Part shown: positions 36,038-44,984 of the stretch, piece by piece
How positions within the stretch are numbered: the first letter of the stretch is position 1
Layout: every line of letters starts with the position of its first letter
Position numbers and translations under genes: made by a program
DNA from: Candidatus Flexicrinis proximus
Lineage (GTDB): Bacteria; Chloroflexota; Anaerolineae; Aggregatilineales; Phototrophicaceae
Direction of reading: 5' to 3'
DNA length: 64,000 nt
Assembly (NCBI GenBank): GCA_016712885.1
Contig: JADJQF010000006.1
Coordinates: forward strand, 300,437-364,436
Notes under the pieces: generated by a model
Seen by the model: the letters and a program-made list of their open reading frames with translations, nothing else
Told to the model about the DNA's origin: nothing
Databases searched by the model: none

Positions 36038-38440
36038 ATGAAACACCGCTTACAGAAACTGCTCGCGCAGGCGAATTTCGGTTCACGCCGCGCCACCGAA
36101 GACTTCATCACCGCAGGCCGGGTCAAGGTCAACGGGGAAGTCGCCATCCTCGGCACGAAGGCCGACCCTGAGGTGGATATCGTGACGCTGGACGGCGAAC
36201 GGCTCGACCTGAAGACGCCGCCGATATACATCGCGTACTACAAGCCAGTGAACGTGATCTCGTCGATGGAGCGGCAGCCGGGCGACGACCGCCCGACGGT
36301 GCGCGAGATGATCCCGATCGACGGACATCTGTTCAGCCTGGGACGGCTGGATGTCGAGAGCGAAGGGCTGATCATCCTGACTAACGACGGCGACCTGACG
36401 AATGCGCTGACCCACCCGCGCTACGAACATACCAAGACCTATCAGGTGACGGTCTATGGTTCGCCAGACAGCAAGACGCTGGAGCGCTGGGAGCGCGGCG
36501 TGCTGCTGTCGGAAGAAGATGGCACCGAAGTGCAGACGGCGGCGTGTTTTGTCGAAGTCGTGCGGCGCGAAGGCGAGACGACGGTGCTGAAGGTCGTGAT
36601 GACCGAGGGACGTAACCGGCAAATCCGGCGGGTGGCGGCGATGCTGGGACACCCGGTGAAGTCCCTGATTCGCATGGCGATCGGACGCTTCGGGCTGGGC
36701 AAGCTGAAGCGTGGCGATTATGCCGAAATGAGCGAACAGGACATCCGGCTGCTGACGACGTCGGCGCATGAGCTGGAAGAGATCCAGAAGATCAAGGCAC
36801 AGTCGAACAATGCGAACCGGCGCGCCAAATATATGGCGCTGACGTCGGCCACGCCGGAACAGATCGAGGACGCCAAGCGCAATAAACCGGCGGCAGCGCC
36901 GCGCCCCGGCAAGAAATATGCCGCGCGCGACTCGCGGGGCGAAGGACGCGGAAACGACGACCGTCCGCGCCGCCCGTACAGCGGCGACCGCCGCAGCGGC
37001 CCGCCGGATGGCAAGCGTCCGGGAAGCAAGCCGGCCTTCCGGTCGCGGCTGATGCTCGACGAGACCGGGCGTTCGACGCCGGGGTCGCGCGATCACGGCA
37101 GGAGCGACACGCCGGAGGGATTCCGCTCTCGGCTGGGGGAGACCGACCGCCGCCCACGGCAGGGAGACGGCGGGGACGACCGTCCGGTGAAGCGGTATGG
37201 CAAGAGCGAGACCCCGGAAGGATTCCGCTCGCGGCTGGGCGAGGCCGACCGGCCCCGGCGTCCGTATAACCGTGACGGCGGGAGTTCGCGGCCACCGCGC
37301 CGCGAGGGCGATGACCGTCCGCGCGGGCCGCGTCCTGATGGAGAGCGTTCGGCAGGCGGCGACCGGCCCCGGCGTCCGTTCAACCGCGAAGGCGGAGATT
37401 CACGGCCACCGCGCCGCGAGGGCGATGACCGTCCACGCGGGCCGCGTCCTGACGGAGAGCGTTCGGCAGGCGGCGACCGGCCCCGGCGTCCGTTCAACCG
37501 CGAAGGCGGGGATTCACGGCCACCGCGCCGCGAGGGCGACGACCGTCCGCGCGGGCCGCGTCCTGACGGAGAGCGTTCGGCAGGCGGCGACCGGCCCCGG
37601 CGTCCGTTCAACCGCGAAGGCGGAGATTCACGGCCACCGCGCCGCGAGGGCGATGACCGTCCGCGCGGGCCGCGTCCTGATGGAGAGCGTTCGGCAGGCG
37701 GCGACCGGCCCCGGCGTCCGTTCAACCGCGAAGGCGGGGATTCACGGCCACCGCGCCGCGAGGGCGATGACCGTCCGCGCGGGCCGCGTCCTGACGGAGA
37801 GCGTTCGGCAGGCGGCGACCGGCCCCGGCGTCCGTTCAACCGCGAAGGCGGGGATTCACGGCCACCGCGCCGCGAGGGCGACGACCGTCCGCGCGGGCCG
37901 CGTCCTGATGGAGAGCGTTCGGCAGGCGGCGACCGGCCCCGGCGTCCGTTCAACCGCGAAGGCGGGGATTCACGGCCACCGCGCCGCGAGGGCGACGACC
38001 GTCCACGCGGGCCGCGTCCTGACGGGGAGCGTTCGGCAGGCGGCGACCGGCCCCGGCGTCCGTTCAACCGCGAAGGCGGGGATTCACGGCCACCGCGCCG
38101 CGAGGGCGATGACCGTCCGCGCGGGCCGCGTTCCGGCGCCAGCCGGGATGACCGTCCCGCACGCACCGAAGGCAGCGCAGACCGTCCGCGCCGTCCGCGT
38201 CCTGAGGGCGAGCGTTCGTCGAGCAGCACCGGCGGCGAACAGCGCGAGCGGCGTCCGGCACCGCGCCGGGATGGCGACAAGCGTCCGGCAGGCGGCGGCG
38301 ACCGCAGCAAGAGTCCCCTTCCGCGTCGCGGCGGACCGGGGCGCCCTGCGCCTCGGCGCGATAGCACCGCGAGACCGCCTCGCAGCGAATCCAGCGACCT
38401 TCCCGCGCGTCCGCCCAAGAAGCGCGACGACGAGGAATAA
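36038..38440 (+). CDS. RluB/RsuA-family pseudouridine synthase with Arg-rich repeat tail
   Basis: The 800-residue protein begins with an S4 RNA-binding domain (1-60, LQKLLAQANFGSRRATEDFI) and a catalytic domain (62-245) with the nucleophile Asp105 in LGRLDVESEGL and EGRNRQIRRVAAMLGHPV. Residues 1-245 are the full normal length of RluB/RsuA enzymes, which modify 23S or 16S rRNA. The other 555 residues are a disordered Arg/Gly/Asp/Pro-rich tail with eight 38-residue repeats. Such tails bind RNA non-specifically in other proteins. Which rRNA site is modified cannot be read from sequence; RluB is the better match by its linker and tail. Confidence 0.9.
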   Translation: MKHRLQKLLAQANFGSRRATEDFITAGRVKVNGEVAILGTKADPEVDIVTLDGERLDLKTPPIYIAYYKPVNVISSMERQPGDDRPTVREMIPIDGHLFSLGRLDVESEGLIILTNDGDLTNALTHPRYEHTKTYQVTVYGSPDSKTLERWERGVLLSEEDGTEVQTAACFVEVVRREGETTVLKVVMTEGRNRQIRRVAAMLGHPVKSLIRMAIGRFGLGKLKRGDYAEMSEQDIRLLTTSAHELEEIQKIKAQSNNANRRAKYMALTSATPEQIEDAKRNKPAAAPRPGKKYAARDSRGEGRGNDDRPRRPYSGDRRSGPPDGKRPGSKPAFRSRLMLDETGRSTPGSRDHGRSDTPEGFRSRLGETDRRPRQGDGGDDRPVKRYGKSETPEGFRSRLGEADRPRRPYNRDGGSSRPPRREGDDRPRGPRPDGERSAGGDRPRRPFNREGGDSRPPRREGDDRPRGPRPDGERSAGGDRPRRPFNREGGDSRPPRREGDDRPRGPRPDGERSAGGDRPRRPFNREGGDSRPPRREGDDRPRGPRPDGERSAGGDRPRRPFNREGGDSRPPRREGDDRPRGPRPDGERSAGGDRPRRPFNREGGDSRPPRREGDDRPRGPRPDGERSAGGDRPRRPFNREGGDSRPPRREGDDRPRGPRPDGERSAGGDRPRRPFNREGGDSRPPRREGDDRPRGPRSGASRDDRPARTEGSADRPRRPRPEGERSSSSTGGEQRERRPAPRRDGDKRPAGGGDRSKSPLPRRGGPGRPAPRRDSTARPPRSESSDLPARPPKKRDDEE
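37250..38161 (+). repeat. Eight tandem 114-bp units in the pseudouridine synthase tail
   Basis: Units begin at 37250 and every 114 bases to 38048. The first is divergent (PYNRDGGSS), six are nearly identical at DNA level (RPRRPFNREGGDSRPP then REGDDRPRGPRPDGERSAGG) and the eighth diverges after 84 bases. Because 114 is a multiple of 3, the frame is kept. Near-identity implies recent expansion or gene conversion. Confidence 0.95.
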
Positions 38441-38483
38441 GGTTAGCGGGTAGCGAAGAACAGCAACCGGCAGCCTCACCTCC

Positions 38484-38518
38484 AGACCCCCTTTCCCAGC
38501 GGAGAGGGGGTTTTTGTT
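38484..38518 (+). terminator. Rho-independent terminator after the pseudouridine synthase
   Basis: ACCCCCTTTCC-CAGC-GGAGAGGGGGT is followed by TTTTGTTT, 45 bases past the stop. The sequence is related to the CCTC hairpin repeat, suggesting such repeats can serve as terminators. Confidence 0.8.
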
Positions 38519-38548
38519 TGGGGAGGGAGAGGTCTGGCTATAGCGAAC

Positions 38549-38592
38549 AGCAACCTCACCCCCGCCCCTCTCCGAGCGGAGAGGGGAGAAGA
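38549..38592. repeat. CCTCACCCCCGG hairpin repeat
   Basis: This copy (GCAACCTCACCCCCGCCCC) lies between convergent genes, followed by GCCCGGCTAAAAAG and CACTAAAGGGGCTGGC sequences also seen near 15830 and 21290. Confidence 0.8.
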
Positions 38593-38752
38593 ATCGGGAC
38601 AATGGGGAGAAGAGGAGCGCCGCGCGTTAAAACGCCCGGCTAAAAAGATCAAAGCCCACTAAAGGGGCTGGCAGGGCTAGCGGGTGGAGGCCGGGGGCTA
38701 AAGCCCACAAGGCGGGTCAAAGGCGGCGGGCAGCAAACCAGCGGCCAGCAGC

Positions 38753-38787
38753 AAACAGCCGGCGGCGACAGTCACCGGCTGTTTTGT
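38753..38787. terminator. Putative bidirectional terminator between convergent genes
   Basis: The stem AAACAGCCGG / CCGGCTGTTT is followed by TGTT. It lies about 110 bases downstream of the minus-strand gene at 38899. The rest of 38441-38898 is repeat-derived filler. Confidence 0.55.
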
Positions 38788-38898
38788 TAACGGCCATTCG
38801 CCGCCGGCTAAAGACTAACCGCTGAACGCTGGCAGCTAGAAGCTGGTTTACTGGTCGCTGTCGGCTGACCACTAATCGCTAGAAGCTAACCGCCCGCC

Positions 38899-39771
38899 TC
38901 AGATCTCGCGGCACTGGGCGTTGAATTCCAGGCGGACGTCGGTGTCCTGAATCCAGAAATCGTACTTTCCCTGGCGATAGGTGATGATAGCGACGGCTTC
39001 GCGCGGGGCGCCGCGCTCGGCGGCGGTGTCCCACAGGGTCTTGAAGCTGCAGGTTGGCGGCGGGGTGGCAGTATCGCGGCTGGTGGACGGATCATCCACA
39101 TCGCGCTCGAGGCCGAGATGGCGGTAGGTGTAGCTGGTGCGGACGCCGCCGGAGGTGCGCGAGACGGAACGCATCTGGCCCGGTTCGTAGGCGCGAATCG
39201 TAACGGTCTGGAAGTAGCGGTCATCGGGCGAGCCGCCTGCCCCGACCGGCGGCGCGTTTTCGGGCCGGGGGGCGGGGACAACAAATTCCCAGCTAACATT
39301 GGGATGGTAGGTGGTCACGGGCAGGTCCAGCGTGCCGTCGCTTTTGACGTAGTAGGCCGACATTTCGACGAACTCGACCTCGGCGGCTTCGTCCTGGGCA
39401 TAGGCGGCAATCTCGGCATAGGAGGCGATGGGGTCGAAGGCGGCGGCATCGCCGGGGACTTCGCGGGTGTCTTCGCCGAAGGGATTGAAGAGGCCGAACA
39501 TCGGGGCGATGACGAAGAAGAATATCGGGAGGACGGTGGCCGCGACGACCACGATAATGAAGATAATGCCGCAGCCTCGATTAAAGCCGCCAGCGGGGCG
39601 TTTGTACCTTCCGACGGTTTTGCCGTCCAATTTGATCTGGCCGTCGACCACGTCGATGCGGATGCCGTCTGCGCCGCGGATGGTGCCGCCCTGAAAGGCG
39701 TGCGGCGGGTTAGGCTCCGGCTCCGGGTAATCCTTTTTGCGCTTCTTGTCGTCGTCAGGGAAGATGGTCAT
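38899..39771 (-). CDS. Single-span membrane protein of unknown function
   Basis: The 290-residue protein has a basic and acidic cytoplasmic head (MTIFPDDDKKRKKDYPEPEP), one membrane segment at about residues 68-92 (GIIFIIVVVAATVLPIFFFV) and an extracytoplasmic domain of 190 residues. That domain has paired blocks (LDLPVTTYHPNVSWEFV, RYFQTVTIRAYEPGQM, EAVAIITYRQGKYDFWIQDT) and two cysteines (PTCSF and QCREI) that could pair. I do not recognise the family. A degraded repeat separates it from the gene upstream. Confidence 0.6.
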   Translation of the reverse strand: MTIFPDDDKKRKKDYPEPEPNPPHAFQGGTIRGADGIRIDVVDGQIKLDGKTVGRYKRPAGGFNRGCGIIFIIVVVAATVLPIFFFVIAPMFGLFNPFGEDTREVPGDAAAFDPIASYAEIAAYAQDEAAEVEFVEMSAYYVKSDGTLDLPVTTYHPNVSWEFVVPAPRPENAPPVGAGGSPDDRYFQTVTIRAYEPGQMRSVSRTSGGVRTSYTYRHLGLERDVDDPSTSRDTATPPPTCSFKTLWDTAAERGAPREAVAIITYRQGKYDFWIQDTDVRLEFNAQCREI

Positions 39772-39826
39772 AACGGCGGCTCCGTGTATGGGTTGGCGCT
39801 AAACAGCGTCAGTGATGGACAAGCGG

Positions 39827-39950
39827 TGCAGAGGCTCTGCCTCCGCGCCTCCGCCAAAGGGCTTGCGCCCTCTGAACTCCCGCATAGCCTTAGGCAGATG
39901 AAGGGTGCAGGGATGCAAATCCCTGCCGGGGTTCGGGGTGACGCCCCGAG
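39827..39950. repeat. Multi-hairpin intergenic element, forward copy
   Basis: GCAGAGGCTCTGCCTCCGC, AGGGCTTGCGCCCT, GCAGGGATGCAAATCCCTGC and GGGGTTCGGGGTGACGCCCC are present. The long central stem has been replaced by an unpaired TAGCCTTAGGCAGATG. Confidence 0.8.
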
Positions 39951-39976
39951 AAATCAATCGTTCTTCACTATTATAC

Positions 39977-40819
39977 TTATCGTGCGGAATTGCGCTTGGC
40001 GCGCGCGCGTTCAGTCATCCAGGCGTCGCCGGCCCAGGCCCGTACCAGCGCGGCGAGGTGCTCATAGGCGACATCCGGCCAGACACTGGCGGAGGCCAGC
40101 AGGTCGGGTGTGGTGACGCCGCTGAGGACGAGGGCGGTCTGGAGGCCGGCCTGCTGCGCGCCGGCGATATCGGTGTCGAGACGGTCACCGACCATCAGGG
40201 CACGTTCGGCAGGGACACCCAGCAGCCGCAAGGCGGACTCGAACATCGGGCGGGCGGGTTTGCCGATGACGCGCGGGGGTGTGCCGCTGGCCGCCTGAAT
40301 GGCCGCCAGAACGGTGCCCGCGCCGGGGTTGAGGCCGTCAGCCGCCGGAAAAGTCAGGTCGCCGTTGGTGCCGATGAAGGGCGCGCCGGCGCGCACCAGA
40401 TCGGCGGCGTGCTTGATTTTGGCGTAGGTGAGGGTGACGTCGATGCCGGCGACGACAACGTCGGCCGGCTCGCCCTCGCCCACTACGTCGAAGCCGGCGG
40501 CGTCGAGCGCGATGCGAACGCCGTCCATGCCGACGACGTAGACGCGCGTCCCGGCGGGATAGTGCTGGGCGAGGTCGTCGGCGGTAGCGATGGCAGAGGT
40601 GAGGATCTGGCGTTCCGGTACGCTGTGGACGCCCATGCGGGCAAGTTTTTCGACGTACTGCGCCTGGGTCTTGCCGCTGTTGTTGGTGAGCAGGGCGCAG
40701 GGGATGCCGCGCTCGTCCAGCCAGGCGAAGGTATCGTCCAGTCCCGGCATCGGGGTTTCCCCGCGCCAGAGCACACCATCCATGTCGAGAATCACTGCGG
40801 AAATACGGGAGAAGTTCAT
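39977..40819 (-). CDS. HAD-IIA family phosphatase (NagD-like)
   Basis: I chose the ATG at 40819 (MNFSRISAVILDMDG). The 280-residue protein has motif I LDMDGVLWRGETPMPG, motif II LLTNNSGKT, the C2-type cap between, motif III lysine in IGKPARPMFESAL and motif IV MVGDRLDTDIAGAQQAG. This is the NagD/4-nitrophenylphosphatase/phosphoglycolate phosphatase type of HAD hydrolase. Family members act on nucleotide monophosphates or glycolytic side-product phosphates. It diverges from the cargo-like gene at 40902 across a short gap. Confidence 0.9.
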   Translation of the reverse strand: MNFSRISAVILDMDGVLWRGETPMPGLDDTFAWLDERGIPCALLTNNSGKTQAQYVEKLARMGVHSVPERQILTSAIATADDLAQHYPAGTRVYVVGMDGVRIALDAAGFDVVGEGEPADVVVAGIDVTLTYAKIKHAADLVRAGAPFIGTNGDLTFPAADGLNPGAGTVLAAIQAASGTPPRVIGKPARPMFESALRLLGVPAERALMVGDRLDTDIAGAQQAGLQTALVLSGVTTPDLLASASVWPDVAYEHLAALVRAWAGDAWMTERARAKRNSAR

Positions 40820-40901
40820 GAGGTAGTCCGAATGTCTTATTGGCGGCACGATACGAAGGCTATTATGCTTTTGAAGCCAAAGAGAACACAAACCCCAACA
40901 A

Positions 40902-42494
40902 GTGCTGACGGCCTATTCCAGCGGATTTACGGCGGTCAGAGTGGACACTGGAGCGACGCTGGTGACCGAGCATCAACCAAAGCGAGCGGTGAAGCCGCCA
41001 TCCGCTGTTTATCACGGCGCCGTCACGCCGGAGACGCAGAAGCAGGCGGGTTTAGCGCCGGGGCTGAGTGAAAGACCGGCGGCGATCCAGTGGTATCAGC
41101 GGGTGGCCGGAAACCGCGCGGTATCGCGCATGGTGGGCAGGGCGAGCGCGCCCCGGCGCACAGTTATCCAGCGGGTGATCAACGGGCAGATCAACGTCCA
41201 GCCGGTGGATCAGCTGCGGGTCGCCCAGTTCCCTGACGCCAGCGTGCCGACCTACGGCGAAGATCTGGCGAAGATCAGTATGCTGGTCAAGCAGGCGACG
41301 AACTTCATCCAGGCCTACAACGCCAACAACGGCGCGGTGAGCCAGGACATCCTGCTCAAGCGCATCCTCGAAGCGCTGGCGGCGATCGAGGCAAATTATC
41401 TGGCGAATACCCTCCCCTACCTGACGTCACTGAAAAACCAAAGCGATGCCGACCGGCGGACCTACGAGGTGCTGCTGCTGCTGCGCGATCAGTGGACGCC
41501 GCTGATGCGGAGCGTCAACGACGAGATTGCCGGGCGGAAGAATGTTCAGCGGGCGGGAGCCGGCAACCGGCCGGACGTGAAAGAGTCGGTCACCAGCACC
41601 TTCGAGAGCGGCGCCCTGAACCTGACGATCGCCGAAAAACAGTGGGTGCAGACCTTCCTGCAGGGGCAGGGCAAGACCGACAAGACGATCCAGGAGGCGC
41701 TAACGGCGGTCTGGGCGATGCGGCAGGGGCATTTCCAGAACCTGAGTTCCGGTAAAGGCAACCCTTACAAGAAAAAGGGAACCAACAAGGAAGCGGACGT
41801 AGAATATCAGACGACCGACGCCAACAAGCCGAAAATCTGGGATCAGAAGGCGATCGTGTTCGGCAAAGGACAGACGGGCTTCGAAGGGCGGCTGGATAAG
41901 ACCTATAACAAAGCGGAAGACAGTAAGGGCGCGGACGCGCCGGTGGGCCTGCTGTTCGACTCGACGTTTGTGGACGAGCGAAATTACGAGATCGCCTGGG
42001 CGAAGATCAACTCGATGCTGATGGACGGCAGTATCCCGCCGACAGCCATCAAAGAGGTCAAGGCGGCGCAGCCGAACGTGTTCATGTCGAACCTGCATGT
42101 GAATATGGCCGAGAAGGTCAAGGACGACGACCCGGACAAGGCGGAAAAAGCCAACGTGAAGTGGGCAGAAAACAAGAAGAACGGCCAGCAGGGCAACCAC
42201 CATACCATCGCGAAGAATGCCCTGCCGCAGAGCAACCTGGCGCAAATCCTGAACGGCACGATCCACCCGTACAGCCGGTACTCCAACGACCGCAGCTGGC
42301 TGCCGTCGGGGGTGGTGTATAACGAATACGGGACGGGGATCGCGGACAGCAGCCTGAACGAAGGGAAACTGAAATACGTGGTGTCAGCAGACTTGCAGCA
42401 CGCCTACCTGTCGGTGACGCACTACACGGGATATTCGGTGACGCCCAGCGGCGGCCAGCCGGAGCGGCGCAATCCTTTCTTTAAGCTCGTGTAA
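40902..42494 (+). CDS. Extracellular contractile injection system (eCIS) cargo-like protein
   Basis: The 530-residue protein starts at GTG 40902. Residues 65-78 read YQRVAGNRAVSRMV and residues 89-91 are IQR, matching the QRxxGNxAVxRLL...IQR signature found near the N-terminus of DUF4157-type and other proteins linked to eCIS/tailocin cargo. Residues 95-530 match nothing I know: a helical region (100-290), a Lys-rich region (280-330) and a C-terminal domain with GNHHTIAKNALPQSN, IHPYSRYSNDRSWLPSG and SVTHYTGYSVTPSGG. There is no HEXXH. An ATG at 40865 in another frame (MLLKPKRTQTPTSADG) may be the true start with a one-base shift, as in other genes here. No eCIS structural genes are in the window. 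Confidence 0.65.
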   Translation: MLTAYSSGFTAVRVDTGATLVTEHQPKRAVKPPSAVYHGAVTPETQKQAGLAPGLSERPAAIQWYQRVAGNRAVSRMVGRASAPRRTVIQRVINGQINVQPVDQLRVAQFPDASVPTYGEDLAKISMLVKQATNFIQAYNANNGAVSQDILLKRILEALAAIEANYLANTLPYLTSLKNQSDADRRTYEVLLLLRDQWTPLMRSVNDEIAGRKNVQRAGAGNRPDVKESVTSTFESGALNLTIAEKQWVQTFLQGQGKTDKTIQEALTAVWAMRQGHFQNLSSGKGNPYKKKGTNKEADVEYQTTDANKPKIWDQKAIVFGKGQTGFEGRLDKTYNKAEDSKGADAPVGLLFDSTFVDERNYEIAWAKINSMLMDGSIPPTAIKEVKAAQPNVFMSNLHVNMAEKVKDDDPDKAEKANVKWAENKKNGQQGNHHTIAKNALPQSNLAQILNGTIHPYSRYSNDRSWLPSGVVYNEYGTGIADSSLNEGKLKYVVSADLQHAYLSVTHYTGYSVTPSGGQPERRNPFFKLV

Positions 42495-42511
42495 TACAAG
42501 TTGTGGATGAG

Positions 42512-42630
42512 ACGTGCAGAGGCTTTGCCTCCGCACCTCCACCAAAGGGCTGGCCCGGCCGGGGGGGGGGGGGGAAGGGAGGGGAGGGGTGCAAATCCCT
42601 GCTGAGGTTTGGGGTGAAACCCAAGTTACC
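42512..42630. repeat. Multi-hairpin intergenic element with a 14-G run
   Basis: GCAGAGGCTTTGCCTCCGC and CAGGGATTTGC-like 3' hairpins flank a run of 14 guanines (42561-42574) located where the central stem belongs. The run looks like an assembly or sequencing artefact, or a slipped tract. Confidence 0.7.
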
Positions 42631-42641
42631 CATAAATCACG

Positions 42642-43535
42642 TTAAAGTAAGGCTCGGTAGATCGGCAGGTCGAAGCCGCTGCGCGTGAAGCCGCAGGCGG
42701 TGTAGAGGCTGAGCGAACGGGTATTGGAAATCTGGGTATTGACCGTGACCAGCTCGACCCGGCGGCGGAGGAAGGCAGCGGTCATGTCGCAGACGAGGGC
42801 GGCGCCGATGCCCTGCCCCTGCATGGACGGACTGACGGCAAGGCGCGCGAGATGGCCCTGATCGCCGTGGCGGGTGCTGAGTTGATAGCCGACGATGCGG
42901 CCATCGACGCGGGCGACGCTGGAGAGCGCGGCGAAACGGTAGGCGCGGCGCATGTCCTGCGTGGTCATCTGGAAGGGGGTGGCGAAGGCGGCCTGATCGA
43001 CGGCGGTCATGGCGTCGACGTCCTCCAGGCGGGCGAATTCGACGGCGATTCGGGAGGGTGGGCGTTCGGGAAGCGGATCGCCTTCGCGGCGCAGGGTGAC
43101 CAGCCGTTCGGCTTCGGTCATATCGAGCAGCGGCATGTAATACTCGAACCAGGGTTCAAGCATGAGCACCCAGCACTCGCGGGTGCCGGCCTGACGCAAG
43201 GCGGCGGCGGTGGAGGCCCACAACTGCTCCAGGACTTCCGTTTCGGTCGTGCCGTCGGCCAGAGCGACCATGCGAATCCAGGATGCCCCGAAGACCGGCA
43301 ACGTGGCGGCCATCAGGCCGACCAGATGGGTACCGCGGAAGGCCAGGCGGGTCAGGCCGGCGACGTTGTCGACCCATTCGTCCGGCTCGTACCAGTCGAG
43401 GTGGGTATGGCGCTGGTAGCTGTATTCCAGCAAGGCGAGCAGGTCCGGGCGATAACGGCGCTCGTAAGGGGTGACGGTCAGGATGCTGTTGGAGGCTACC
43501 ACGCTAACCGCCGAAATCCGTGCCGCGCGGGGCAC
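42642..43535 (-). CDS. Two-domain GNAT acetyltransferase
   Basis: The 297-residue protein contains a degenerate N-terminal GNAT-like half (residues 20-150) and a complete C-terminal one (165-297) with VARVDGRIVGYQLSTRHGDQ, LARLAVSPSMQGQGIGAAL as the acetyl-CoA loop and SLSLYTACGFTRSGF. This RimI-like end suggests N-alpha or small-molecule acetylation. The start is uncertain: GTG 43535 is used, but a GTG 12 codons later is possible. It follows the DnaC-like gene by 60 bases in the same direction and may be the last gene of that operon. Confidence 0.8.
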   Translation of the reverse strand: MPRAARISAVSVVASNSILTVTPYERRYRPDLLALLEYSYQRHTHLDWYEPDEWVDNVAGLTRLAFRGTHLVGLMAATLPVFGASWIRMVALADGTTETEVLEQLWASTAAALRQAGTRECWVLMLEPWFEYYMPLLDMTEAERLVTLRREGDPLPERPPSRIAVEFARLEDVDAMTAVDQAAFATPFQMTTQDMRRAYRFAALSSVARVDGRIVGYQLSTRHGDQGHLARLAVSPSMQGQGIGAALVCDMTAAFLRRRVELVTVNTQISNTRSLSLYTACGFTRSGFDLPIYRALL

Positions 43536-43595
43536 TGCAGCCGGACCTGAACAAGCGTGATGAACCGCCCTTCGTTTCCATCGACCCTACCCGTG

Positions 43596-44984
43596 CTAAC
43601 GGCGGCGCAGACGCATGACGTACGGGGGCGCGACGATCTCAAAGCGGACGCAGAGGCGCTCGTCCAGCAGGCGGACTTTGATGCGCTCGCTGAGCCGGTC
43701 GAGTTCGCTGAGGGTGAAAACGGTCGGGCGGCGCGAGACATAGCGGTAGTCGATCAACTGGAACAGTTTTTCGCGCGCCCATTCGCTCTGGCCGCCAGCA
43801 CCCAGGTCGTCGAGGATCAGCAAACCGACATTCTTGACCTTCTGGAAGCGCTGGTCGAAGGTGGACGAGGCGCCGGGGTTGAAGGTGGTGCGGAGGTCAT
43901 CGAGCAGGTCGGAGACGGTCATAAAGACGACTTCATCGCCGCGCTCCTGCCGGGCGTTGCCGATGGCGGCGGCCAGGTGGGTCTTGCCTGACCCGGCGGC
44001 ACCGGCGATCACCAGCCAGCGGTTGCCGGGGTTCTGCGAATAGGCATGGGCGGCGTTGGCGACGTTGACCAGGTTGGTGCGTTCTTCGGCGTTGAGGCCG
44101 GAGTTGGCGTCGAAGCTGTTGAAAGTCTTGTCGCGGTGGAGGGCGAGGGTGCTGGTCAACTGCTCGCGGTGGGAGTCGTTCATGCTGCGGTAATCGGGCG
44201 CGGTGAGGACGATGCGGGTGGTGCGGTCGATATCGCGGAGGCGCGAGCCGATACGGGCATCGAGGCGCTCTAGCTCGGCGTTGGTGGTGATGACGGTCGC
44301 CAGGCGGTGGGTATAGCGATGGTTGAGGAGCTGAAAGAGTTTTTCCTTGGCCCAGGGCGACGGATTTTCCACGCCTAGGTCGTCCAGGATGAGCAGGTCG
44401 CAGCCGCGGATGCGGTCGAAGGTTTCGTCGTAGCTGGCTTCTGCGTCGTCGGTATAGCTGACGCGCAGATGGTCGAGGAGGTCGGGCGTGGTGACGAAGA
44501 GCACGAAATCGCCCTGGATGAGGCGCAGATTGCCGATGGCGGCGGCGAGGTGGGTCTTGCCGCTGCCGTAGGTGCCTTCGAGGAGCAACCATTTTCCGGC
44601 GGGGTCGTCGGAGAAGGCGCGGGCGGCGCTGAAGGCCAGATTGAGCGAGTTCTGCTCGGCAGGGGTGTGCATGGCGGCGTTGGTGACGAAATTGTCGAAG
44701 GTTTTATCGCGGAGCGCCCCCAGGTTGCTCAGCTCACGCAGGCGCGCCTGACGCTCCATGTCGCGCTGGACGGGGAAATTGGGGCAGCGCAGAAGCTTAC
44801 CCCAGCGGGGATCGCCGACGGGGACGTCATAGCGCACGACACCGAGGCCATCACAGATCGAGTCTGCGAGGCCGCAAATATGGCAGGGGCCGCTGGCCGC
44901 GGCGGTTTCACCGCTCGAAGAAGTCGGCATATTTCCCCGTGACGCTGCGCCCATCGCGCTCAGCAGGCTGTTCATTCCCTTCAA
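43596..44984 (-). CDS. DnaC-like helicase loader with two tandem AAA+ domains
   Basis: The 462-residue protein is about twice the length of DnaC/DnaI/IstB loaders. A Cys-rich head (CHICGLADSIC and LLRCPN, residues 34-68) could bind zinc. AAA+ domain 1 has Walker A GTYGSGKT (137-144), Walker B LLILDDLG (Asp201-202), sensor-1 Asn235 (VITTN) and an RIGSRLRD arginine finger. Domain 2 has Walker A GAAGSGKT (328-335) and Walker B LLILDDLG (392-393), but its sensor-1 stretch is VFTLSELDRL, lacking the Asn. It should load DnaB onto DNA. It starts at TTG 44984, 8 bases after GAAGG and overlapping the DnaD-like gene; ATG 44930 is an alternative. Confidence 0.85.
   Translation of the reverse strand: MKGMNSLLSAMGAASRGNMPTSSSGETAAASGPCHICGLADSICDGLGVVRYDVPVGDPRWGKLLRCPNFPVQRDMERQARLRELSNLGALRDKTFDNFVTNAAMHTPAEQNSLNLAFSAARAFSDDPAGKWLLLEGTYGSGKTHLAAAIGNLRLIQGDFVLFVTTPDLLDHLRVSYTDDAEASYDETFDRIRGCDLLILDDLGVENPSPWAKEKLFQLLNHRYTHRLATVITTNAELERLDARIGSRLRDIDRTTRIVLTAPDYRSMNDSHREQLTSTLALHRDKTFNSFDANSGLNAEERTNLVNVANAAHAYSQNPGNRWLVIAGAAGSGKTHLAAAIGNARQERGDEVVFMTVSDLLDDLRTTFNPGASSTFDQRFQKVKNVGLLILDDLGAGGQSEWAREKLFQLIDYRYVSRRPTVFTLSELDRLSERIKVRLLDERLCVRFEIVAPPYVMRLRRR

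Noticed and set aside
37093..38453. Long open frames on the opposite strand and in a second frame through the pseudouridine synthase tail
   Set aside because: The 114-base repeat length is a multiple of three, so any frame free of stops in one unit stays open in all. The true frame continues from a conserved enzyme.
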